The notes below the pieces were generated by a model. It did no database searches, was not told where the DNA came from, and saw only the letters and a list, made by a program, of their open reading frames with translations. DNA of 16,306 bases, from the NCBI GenBank assembly GCA_004376305.1, contig SOKD01000388.1, forward strand, positions 1 to 16,306, given 5' to 3'. Positions 7,083 through 14,022 of the stretch are shown here, one piece after another. A program made the position numbers and the translations under genes. The stretch comes from Candidatus Cloacimonadota bacterium. GTDB lineage: Bacteria; Hydrothermota; E44-bin80. Each line of letters starts with the position of its first letter. Positions within the stretch are counted from its first letter, which is position 1.

Positions 7083-8237
7083 ATGAAAAGAATTGTAATT
7101 CTTGGTTCAACAGGCAGTATTGGCGTCAATGCATTGCGTGTAGTTGATAATTTGAAAAATGAATTTGCACCAATTGCTCTTTCCTGCTTTCGAAATGCTG
7201 AGCTATTGGCGCAACAAACCCTCACGTATCATCCTCAATTCGTCAATATGATTGATTCAGAAAAAATACCGCTCCTCAGGGATAAACTCATTGGAACAAA
7301 AACAACCATACTTGAAGGAAAGGAAGGTCTTTGCAGGATTGCATCAATGGAAGAAGTTGACCTTGTGTTCAATTCTATCATGGGATCCGCAGGATTTCCT
7401 CCAACACTTGCAGCAATTAAGAAGGGAAAAAGAATCGCCCTGGCGAATAAAGAAACACTTGTTTCGTATGGAACCATTATTATGAGTGCGGCGAAAAAGT
7501 ACAAATCGGAAATTATACCCGTTGACAGCGAGCACTCGGCTATTTTTCAATGCATTAATGGTAGAAAGAATCAGAAAATCAAGAGAATACTACTTATGGC
7601 TTCAGGCGGTCCTTTCAGGAACAGGGATGATATTCTGAATGTTACCATAGAAGAAACCATACGGCATCCCGTGTGGGCAATGGGGAAGAAAATTAGTGTT
7701 GATTCTGCAACAATGATGAATAAGGCTTTAGAAATTATTGAAGCACATTACCTCTTCGATATTCCACCTAAAAAAATCAACGTCGTAATTCATCCTGAAT
7801 GCATTATCCATTCTGCAGTTGAATTTGAGGATAATTCCATAATCGCTCAATTGTCAACTCCCGATATGACACTCCCTATACAATATGCTCTCACGTATCC
7901 GGAGCGCAAACAATCAATTACAAAGAATCTTGACCTGACTCAAATTTCAAATCTCACGTTTGAGCCTGTAAACCATCTGCAGTTTCCAGCTGTTTCACTG
8001 GCAATGCGAGCGCTTGAGAAGGGAGGAACAACAACTGCTGTTCTGAATTCATCAAATGAATGTCTTGTAGATGCTTTCCTTAATAACCAGATAGCTTTTC
8101 ACACTATAACAAAGGTAATAACTGAAATAATCGATAAACATACAGCCGTAGAAAATCCCTCAATACTGGAAATACAAAACGCGGAATTATGGGCTCAATC
8201 AGAAGCACAACAATACATAGTTTATGCTAAGAAATGA
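7083..8237 (+). CDS. dxr: 1-deoxy-D-xylulose 5-phosphate reductoisomerase
   Basis: Second enzyme of the MEP pathway: NADPH-dependent rearrangement and reduction of DXP to MEP. Isoprenoid precursors therefore come from the non-mevalonate route and feed uppS in the same operon. Motifs in the 384-aa product are the dinucleotide loop GSTGSIG (8-14), ANKETLVSYG (121-130), the metal ligands in PVDSEHSAIFQ (D148, E150), SGGPFR (174-179), and SVDSATMMNKALEIIEA (205-221, E217 likely the third ligand). The flexible loop reads HPVWAMG (195-201), with Val where E. coli has Asn, while the Trp is kept. The frame stays open upstream into cdsA, but the ATG at 7083 gives the correct family N-terminus and follows GGAAAGG (7072-7078). 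Confidence 0.97.
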   Translation: MKRIVILGSTGSIGVNALRVVDNLKNEFAPIALSCFRNAELLAQQTLTYHPQFVNMIDSEKIPLLRDKLIGTKTTILEGKEGLCRIASMEEVDLVFNSIMGSAGFPPTLAAIKKGKRIALANKETLVSYGTIIMSAAKKYKSEIIPVDSEHSAIFQCINGRKNQKIKRILLMASGGPFRNRDDILNVTIEETIRHPVWAMGKKISVDSATMMNKALEIIEAHYLFDIPPKKINVVIHPECIIHSAVEFEDNSIIAQLSTPDMTLPIQYALTYPERKQSITKNLDLTQISNLTFEPVNHLQFPAVSLAMRALEKGGTTTAVLNSSNECLVDAFLNNQIAFHTITKVITEIIDKHTAVENPSILEIQNAELWAQSEAQQYIVYAKK

Positions 8238-8245
8238 AAGCAAAG

Positions 8246-8259
8246 AGGTATTAATACCT
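8246..8259 (+). promoter_or_regulatory. Perfect 14-bp palindrome AGGTATTAATACCT directly before rseP
   Basis: AGGTATT and AATACCT are exact inverted repeats without a spacer, sitting in the 27-nt dxr-rseP gap and ending 5 nt before the rseP ATG. The left arm contains the only Shine-Dalgarno-like sequence (AGAGG at 8244-8248), which is too far (16 nt) from the ATG in linear form. It could be a protein-binding site or a small hairpin affecting rseP translation. The function is inference. Confidence 0.4.
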
Positions 8260-8264
8260 ATAAA

Positions 8265-9548
8265 ATGATCTTAACGATACTTTCAGGTTTAGTGCTTTTT
8301 ACGGTAATGGTAATTAGCCACGAATTTGGTCATTTCATTGCAGCCAAGATAACAGGAATAGCCGTAATACGATTCTCCATTGGGTTGGGCCCGAAACTGT
8401 GGGGTTTCAATTTCAAGGGAACAGAGTATTCACAAGCGCTCTTTCCTATAGGTGGCTATGTCAAAATGAAAGGTATGGACCCCGGTGAAATTAAAGGGGA
8501 GAAAGATGAATTCTTCTCAAAATCTATACTCGTTCGAACATTCGTGGTTCTTTCCGGACCTCTTCTTAATCTTGTACTTGCATTCCTTATTTACTATTTT
8601 TCGGCTTTTGCATTCGGTGCATCTATCACTCCCGGTACATCAATAGAATCTGTAAACAAAATACAAAACCTTTCAGAGAGAGTATTAAAAGGTGACAAGA
8701 TAATCTCAATTAATGGAAAACCGGTTTCCAACTGGTATGAGATATCACTGATTGTAGAGCAAAATCCTGACTCACTCAATTTTCGAATAAAAAGGAGTGA
8801 TAGCATTTTTACCGTTGCTCTTCCCTATGCTCCTGATCAAGATTTTCCCTTTGTTCCATCGATTGAACCCGTTATTGGCGTGGTTGAAAAGAACAGCCCG
8901 GCATATAATGTTGGTCTTAAAAAAGGTGATCGCATTGTTTTCTTGAATGGTAAAAAGATATCCACTTTTGAGGAAATGAGAAAAGATATCAGTACAAATC
9001 CTGGAATGGAAATGAACATTGAATGGCTGAGAGATGGTACACTTTTAAAAGGAAAAGTTATTCCCGTTAAGAAGAAGATACAGGAGAACGGTGAGATCAA
9101 AGAAATTGGACTGCTTGGTATTGCTGTAATGACCGAAAAGCTTCGATTTGGTTTTTTTGCCTCTTTCAAAGAAGGATTCCTGAGAACCGGTGATAGTATT
9201 AAACTCATTGTCTCCATTATCAGTATGCTCTTCAGGCGACAAATTTCCCCAAAATTGCTTGGAGGACCTATAGCTATATTCCAAATTGCAGGAGAGTCGG
9301 CGCGTTGGGGATTAGAATTCTATCTTGGTTTTATGGCTCTTCTTTCCATAAACCTGTTTATATTCAATCTTATTCCCTTCCCACCACTTGATGGCGGACA
9401 TATTCTCATTTTTACCATTGAGAAGATCATACGAAAGAGACCAACCGAGAAACAGTACATGATAATACAGCAGATTGGCTTCGCCATCCTTATCATCCTT
9501 ATTGCATTCGTTTTCTACAATGACATAATGAGAATACGAAATAAATAG
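8265..9548 (+). CDS. rseP: Site-2 zinc metalloprotease, RseP/RasP family (M50)
   Basis: Intramembrane protease that cleaves anti-sigma factors and remnant signal peptides within the membrane. The 427-aa protein has an N-terminal transmembrane helix with the zinc motif HEFGH (19-23), a second hydrophobic segment at about 88-118 (VVLSGPLLNLVLAF), two periplasmic PDZ-like regions (a divergent one at about 128-190 and a clearer one at about 204-270 around SPAYNVGLKKGDRI), and a C-terminal membrane part with the third zinc ligand in NLIPFPPLDGG (368-378, D376), then a final helix at about 401-418. Its place after dxr is the conserved cdsA-dxr-rseP order. It is the last gene of the plus-strand run. 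No convincing terminator follows; the convergent gap of 47 nt offers only a 5-bp ACATT/AATGT stem. Confidence 0.95.
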   Translation: MILTILSGLVLFTVMVISHEFGHFIAAKITGIAVIRFSIGLGPKLWGFNFKGTEYSQALFPIGGYVKMKGMDPGEIKGEKDEFFSKSILVRTFVVLSGPLLNLVLAFLIYYFSAFAFGASITPGTSIESVNKIQNLSERVLKGDKIISINGKPVSNWYEISLIVEQNPDSLNFRIKRSDSIFTVALPYAPDQDFPFVPSIEPVIGVVEKNSPAYNVGLKKGDRIVFLNGKKISTFEEMRKDISTNPGMEMNIEWLRDGTLLKGKVIPVKKKIQENGEIKEIGLLGIAVMTEKLRFGFFASFKEGFLRTGDSIKLIVSIISMLFRRQISPKLLGGPIAIFQIAGESARWGLEFYLGFMALLSINLFIFNLIPFPPLDGGHILIFTIEKIIRKRPTEKQYMIIQQIGFAILIILIAFVFYNDIMRIRNK

Positions 9549-9595
9549 AGGAAAATGACAACTTCTCAGGTAAACATTGATTCAGTGAATGTGCA

Positions 9596-10270
9596 TTACC
9601 TTTTCTTTGCTATAATACACAGTTCAGTATAGGCGCTTTTTTGTGGAGATTGCTTTATGCATGGGTTAAAAGATTTGTTAAGAAGCTTCATCAAGAAACC
9701 AAAGATACTGAATGGGTCAATTCCGGTAATTTCAACAACACGATAATTATTTTCCAAAAAAAGCCTTTTTAAACCATCGTGTGTATATGCTTTCTCGTAT
9801 CCATGTTGCCACAGTCCAAAATGGAGCAGTTGATACAATTTCCATAGTGAGTATCGGGCTGGAACAATAGTAATAACGTATCCTTCGCTTTTTACAATCC
9901 TTCTCATTTCGTTTAAGAACGGAACCTCATCCCTGAAATGCTCCATTAATCCTGCGCTGTATACCATATCAAATTCATTATCCGGAAAACCGGTTTTTCT
10001 GCAGTCGGCAACGACAGCATTTTGGATAACAGTCTTAATTGCATTGATTGCTTCTCCGCTCGTATCAAGCCCAAAACTTTCAACATCATCACGAGTAGTG
10101 TTTAGCAAACGCAGATTGGAACCAAAACCACACCCCACCTCAAGAACTTTCTTCCTTGTTGCATCTATTCTATCAAGATATCTCTTAAAAATGCTGTCGC
10201 GTTCAGAAATGAGCCATTTCTCAGCTTCTGAAGCTTTGTACTGTTTCCAGTAATCGTCCCACTGGATCAT
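9596..10270 (-). CDS. Class I SAM-dependent methyltransferase, substrate unknown
   Basis: The 224-aa protein has a Rossmann-type methyltransferase core. Motif I is VLEVGCGFGSN (42-52), an acidic residue ends strand 2 (D69 in FGLDTSGEAI), motif II is about 88-104 (VADCRKTGFPDNEFD), and the post-motif region is DMVYSAGLMEHF (101-112), typical of the Methyltransf_11 group. A C-terminal part with a HDGLKRLFLENNYRVVEI pattern is common in UbiG-like enzymes but does not reveal the substrate. There is no signal peptide. It lies 92 nt downstream of rpoD on the same strand with no terminator seen between, so it may be read through from dnaG-rpoD. The ATG at 10270 has only a weak GGA upstream. Functional assignment beyond methyl transfer would be a guess. 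Confidence 0.88.
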   Translation of the reverse strand: MIQWDDYWKQYKASEAEKWLISERDSIFKRYLDRIDATRKKVLEVGCGFGSNLRLLNTTRDDVESFGLDTSGEAINAIKTVIQNAVVADCRKTGFPDNEFDMVYSAGLMEHFRDEVPFLNEMRRIVKSEGYVITIVPARYSLWKLYQLLHFGLWQHGYEKAYTHDGLKRLFLENNYRVVEITGIDPFSIFGFLMKLLNKSFNPCIKQSPQKSAYTELCIIAKKR

Positions 10271-10362
10271 GCTAATCCGATAGCACGAAATAAGAATTTC
10301 ACTCGCATGGTATTTTTATTTCTTGTTCTGCTTACTGTCTGGTGGATATTACTTGGTGCCCG

Positions 10363-12093
10363 TTATTCCGGCATTTCCAGAAATGCTCTCAAGCGTCGTG
10401 CTCTTGTTGGATGCCGAAGTTTTTTCAGCGCTTTCGTCTCGATTTGCCGTACACGCTCTCTTGTGACATTAAACATCATTCCAACTTCTTCAAGCGTTTT
10501 CGGAGTACCATCAGTAAGGCCAAACCGCATTTCAAGTACCTTTTGCTCGCGCGGGCTTAATGTACCAAGTACTCTCCTCAACTTTTCCTGTAGCAGGACG
10601 AGCGCTGCTGAGTGCGCTGGCGATGTAACCGTTCTGTCAGGTATGAAATCTCCAAGAAAGCTTTCCTCTTCATTTCCGATTGGTTTATCGAGCGAAATCG
10701 TACCCTGGGCAATTTTATAGACACTCTTTACTTTGGCAACAGATATACCAATTTTCTTTGAAATCTCATCAGGAGTTGGGTCCCTTCCATTCTCCTGAAC
10801 AAGTTCCCTCGTTGCTCTGACAACCTTATGTATAACTTCTATCATATGCACGGGTACACGGATTGTCCTCGCCTGGTCAGCAATTGCCCGCGTAATCGCC
10901 TGTCTGATCCACCATGTAGCGTACGTGCTGAACTTGTACCCCTTTCGATAATCAAACTTTTCCACAGCCTTCATTAAGCCGGTATTACCTTCTTGAATGA
11001 GATCAAGAAAATCAAGTCCCCGGTTTGTATAGCGTTTGGCTATGCTAATGACAAGTCTGACGTTTGCTTCTATCATCTTTTCTTTAAGCTGTGATATTAC
11101 TTTTTCCCAGATAGTTATGGTGTGAAGCAATTTCTTCAAATCCCTTACAATTAAAATCTCATTCTTTTCGATGCTCGTGAGTTTTGACGAAAGATACAGT
11201 GTATCATCAACAGCCTTCTTAATTTCATCTTTGGGTTTTTTCATTTTCTCGGCTGTTCTCTTTGTTATACGCTTTTCTGATAGTCTGATGATTTCATCCC
11301 TCTCCAAACCAAGTGATTTGGCTATTCTCTTCATTCTTCCTTCAATTGAACGAATTTCGGAAACGAGTTCCTTGAGCTTTGCAACAGTATCAGCAATTAC
11401 TTTTTCCTGAATCTTCAATCGTCCAACCTTGTTAATGATCTTGTCATGGTATGTCTGTAGTTTCTTTTTCTCTTCAAGGATTTTCTTTTTATATTTAAGT
11501 TTTTTTAGCCGTGTAAGGGATTCACAGTACTTTCTTCTTAATCGTTCTATGCCTTCCAACAATCTCATAACTCTCTGTTTTTCCTTCCAGCCAGAATAAT
11601 TATGAGGCCACTCATTCACATCAACATGGATAAATTCCTCTATTCGAATGCTACTATTTTTGAGTTTGTTATAGAACAATACAATTTCACGCAACCCAAG
11701 TGGGAGAGAGAACAGATTGGTTATAATCCGCATTCGACCATTTTCAATTTTTTTGGAAATGGAAACTTCACCTTCTCTTGATAGGAGGAATACCTTTCCC
11801 ATATCTTTTAAGTATATTCGTATTGGATCATCTATTCGTATGTTTGATTTGTACTTTGTAGACTTTATTGTGCCAGATTTCTCCTGCTTCTTCTGCTTTT
11901 CCTTCTCCTTCTTCACTGCATTTTCCTCGTAAACGATAACTCCAACAGCATCAAGGTACATAAAGATATTTTCAAGCTCTTCCGGCTTGATAAATTCCTT
12001 TGGTAATACCTTATTGAGCATTTGGAAGGATATTTTCCCCTTTTCAACAAATTTCAATATTTCATCGATCCGAAATGTACGTTTAACGACCAA
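10363..12093 (-). CDS. rpoD: Primary RNA polymerase sigma factor (sigma-70/RpoD, TTG start)
   Basis: Housekeeping sigma factor that directs RNA polymerase to -35/-10 promoters. The 576-aa product has an N-terminal region 1.1-like domain (1-57), a lysine-rich linker (60-84), region 1.2 ([14 protein letters not shown], 88-101), and a long charged, helix- and coiled-coil-like insert (about 119-335). Region 2 follows ([50 protein letters not shown] at 389-400), then region 3 (about 413-490) and region 4 with the -35-binding helix-turn-helix ([20 protein letters not shown], 533-552). The start is TTG at 12093: AGGAGGA (complement of 12098-12104), within the last dnaG codons, lies 4 nt upstream. 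The gene overlaps dnaG by 11 nt, so translation is probably coupled. Confidence 0.97.
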   Translation of the reverse strand: MVVKRTFRIDEILKFVEKGKISFQMLNKVLPKEFIKPEELENIFMYLDAVGVIVYEENAVKKEKEKQKKQEKSGTIKSTKYKSNIRIDDPIRIYLKDMGKVFLLSREGEVSISKKIENGRMRIITNLFSLPLGLREIVLFYNKLKNSSIRIEEFIHVDVNEWPHNYSGWKEKQRVMRLLEGIERLRRKYCESLTRLKKLKYKKKILEEKKKLQTYHDKIINKVGRLKIQEKVIADTVAKLKELVSEIRSIEGRMKRIAKSLGLERDEIIRLSEKRITKRTAEKMKKPKDEIKKAVDDTLYLSSKLTSIEKNEILIVRDLKKLLHTITIWEKVISQLKEKMIEANVRLVISIAKRYTNRGLDFLDLIQEGNTGLMKAVEKFDYRKGYKFSTYATWWIRQAITRAIADQARTIRVPVHMIEVIHKVVRATRELVQENGRDPTPDEISKKIGISVAKVKSVYKIAQGTISLDKPIGNEEESFLGDFIPDRTVTSPAHSAALVLLQEKLRRVLGTLSPREQKVLEMRFGLTDGTPKTLEEVGMMFNVTRERVRQIETKALKKLRHPTRARRLRAFLEMPE

Positions 12094-13840
12094 TATTTCC
12101 TCCTACATTTTTTAGAAGTGTTGCAATTCTGCCTTGCTCCTGCAAAAGTTCACAAACTGCTTCGTGGTCATCTTCTTTTTTCTGAATTTCTGATTTTATC
12201 AGTTTCCATCTTTCTTTCAGCTTTATGGTTCGAATCCTCTTTATGTACTGATGAAACATTTTTTGAAAATCACTTTCAGGCAGATCATCTTTAATATTGA
12301 ATACTGTTGATGAGACACGCTTTCTTTCTTTATCATCCTCTATTAAATCAAGGACATTCGCTATGCGTATCGCTTCCTTTCTTGCTCTCTTTTCGTTAAT
12401 GTATGATAGGATTGACGATATTGAACTGGTAAGAAGTCCTTCGTCTTTAAATACTTTGAAAACCTCACCATACCTCTCTGGTTTCATTGCCAGAAGCAGT
12501 ACAAGATCGTTGCACATCTCCATCACCGATAGAACTGATGGTTCAAACTGATCTCTTGTAAGTTTTTTCTTTACTCCCAGGAAGATCGTCTCGTCAACAG
12601 AGAGTTTCTTGCCGATTTTGCTCAGCCACTCCTGGCGTTCAGTTATGTCTTCCACTTGCGCAATTGTTTTGCTCATTTCCCTAATGATTTCAGTTTTCTC
12701 AACGGGATTGTCCGTATCGTATCTGGAAAGCATGTAATTCATTTTGAAATCAATAAAATGAAGCGCATGATCAACATATTTCTGGAATTCCTCCTTTCCC
12801 TCTTTCTTCACGATATCATCCGGGTCTCTTCCTTTGGGAAGTGTAATTATGTAAGGAACCAGCCCGTTTTTAATAAATATCGAAATGCTGCGAAGTGTTG
12901 CATCCTTTCCTGGTTTGTCCGCATCAAATGAAATATAAATATTTCTCGTATATCGCCTGAGTATTCTTGTCTGCTCATCAGTCAGCGAGGTCCCTGAGAT
13001 TGCAACACTATTGGTGAAACCTTCCTGGAACAATGAAAGCAGATCAGTATAACCTTCAACAACAAGACACCGGTCTAAATTTCGAATGGTTTCCTTTGCT
13101 TGATAGATGCCATACAGCGTAAAACGTTTTTTGTACAGGGGAGATTCGGGGATATTAAGATACTTCGCCATATCATTGCCAAGTGTTCTTCCTGCAAAAC
13201 CAATCTTTTTCCCAATAGAATTATAGAATGTGAACATAATCCTGTTTCTGAAACGATCGTAGAAATGCCCTTTCTCGTTTTTTACAAGCACTCCAGAAGT
13301 GTACAGCAATTCTTTTGGGATATTGTTTTTCAGAGCTGACTTCAACAGATTATCCCATCCGTCAGGTGCAAACCCAAGCCCGAATGTATCAATTATTTCA
13401 TTACTTACGTTTCTTTTTCGCAAGTAAGCCATTGCTTTTTTACCCACAGCTTCCTTCAGTTTCCGCCTGAAGAACCCAAAGGCAAATTCATTTGCATTAA
13501 ACAAATCCTGTCTGATTTTATCATCATCTGACAGTTTTTTCTTTGTGAGGGTGATTCCGTATTTTTTTGCAAGAATCTCAATGGCTTCAATAAAAGACAC
13601 TGTTTCATAGTTCATTACAAATGAAATTACATTTCCGCTTTTTCCGCATCCGAAACAGTGATATAGTTGTTTTGCAGGAGATACGGTAAAGGATGGTTTC
13701 TTTTCAGAATGAAATGGGCAGAGTCCCGTGTAATTCTTACCAGCCTTCTTGATGCAAATATACTCACCGATAGTATCAATAATATCAGCAGCATTTCTTA
13801 TCTCTTCAATTATTTTCTGATCAATATAGTAACGTTTCAC
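12083..13840 (-). CDS. dnaG: DNA primase (GTG start)
   Basis: Synthesises RNA primers at the replication fork. Domains in the 585-aa product: an N-terminal CHC2 zinc-binding domain with C41, H44, C62 and C65 ([14 protein letters not shown] and [10 protein letters not shown]); an RNA-polymerase core with [10 protein letters not shown] (about 194-203) and [11 protein letters not shown] (226-236); and a Toprim domain with E262 in VVEGYTD plus D306 and D308 in [11 protein letters not shown]. The C-terminal 200 residues are the helicase-interaction-type region and are poorly conserved. The start is GTG at 13840; purine-rich AGGAAATAGG precedes it directly. It forms a two-gene unit with rpoD, as in the macromolecular-synthesis operon, but rpsU is absent here and mutS2 lies upstream instead. 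Confidence 0.97.
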   Translation of the reverse strand: MKRYYIDQKIIEEIRNAADIIDTIGEYICIKKAGKNYTGLCPFHSEKKPSFTVSPAKQLYHCFGCGKSGNVISFVMNYETVSFIEAIEILAKKYGITLTKKKLSDDDKIRQDLFNANEFAFGFFRRKLKEAVGKKAMAYLRKRNVSNEIIDTFGLGFAPDGWDNLLKSALKNNIPKELLYTSGVLVKNEKGHFYDRFRNRIMFTFYNSIGKKIGFAGRTLGNDMAKYLNIPESPLYKKRFTLYGIYQAKETIRNLDRCLVVEGYTDLLSLFQEGFTNSVAISGTSLTDEQTRILRRYTRNIYISFDADKPGKDATLRSISIFIKNGLVPYIITLPKGRDPDDIVKKEGKEEFQKYVDHALHFIDFKMNYMLSRYDTDNPVEKTEIIREMSKTIAQVEDITERQEWLSKIGKKLSVDETIFLGVKKKLTRDQFEPSVLSVMEMCNDLVLLLAMKPERYGEVFKVFKDEGLLTSSISSILSYINEKRARKEAIRIANVLDLIEDDKERKRVSSTVFNIKDDLPESDFQKMFHQYIKRIRTIKLKERWKLIKSEIQKKEDDHEAVCELLQEQGRIATLLKNVGGNIGR

Positions 13841-13924
13841 CCTATTTCCTTATAAAACGTAAATACCAATCAACTTTCAATAATCAAATAGCAAAATGAG
13901 TTTACTGTGAGATACAAGTACATA

Positions 13925-13955
13925 TTGTAAATGAAACTAATGTATGGGGTTACAA
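13925..13955 (-). repeat. Spaced inverted repeat TTGTAA-N19-TTACAA in the dnaG leader
   Basis: On the minus strand TTGTAA (13955-13950) and TTACAA (13930-13925) are exact 6-nt inverted repeats separated by 19 nt, downstream of the likely dnaG promoter. Six-nt matches arise easily in AT-rich DNA, so it may be chance. It could also be a bipartite operator or leader stem. Confidence 0.2.
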
Positions 13956-13986
13956 CTATATATTTCTGTCTTTATACATTTAATAC

Positions 13987-14015
13987 AATATACTATCTAA
14001 ATATGCTTTTTGCAA
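13987..14015 (-). promoter_or_regulatory. Sigma-70 promoter of the dnaG-rpoD unit
   Basis: Reading the minus strand, TTGCAA (14015-14010) is followed after 17 nt by TATATT (13992-13987). It starts just past the mutS2 stop codon and gives a leader of about 140 nt before dnaG. A second, weaker candidate (TTGAAA at 13880-13875, with TTTATA 18 nt later) would start almost at the GTG. The 182-nt gap is very AT-rich and holds no gene I can support. Confidence 0.55.
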
Positions 14016-14022
14016 CTATTTT

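Noticed and set aside
10307..10720. 137-codon plus-strand open frame antisense to the end of rpoD
   Set aside because: It is opposite the highly conserved sigma region 4 and shows no motif or convincing ribosome binding site.
13841..14022. A small gene in the dnaG-mutS2 gap
   Set aside because: Only very short frames exist in this AT-rich spacer and none has a ribosome binding site. It reads as a promoter and leader region.
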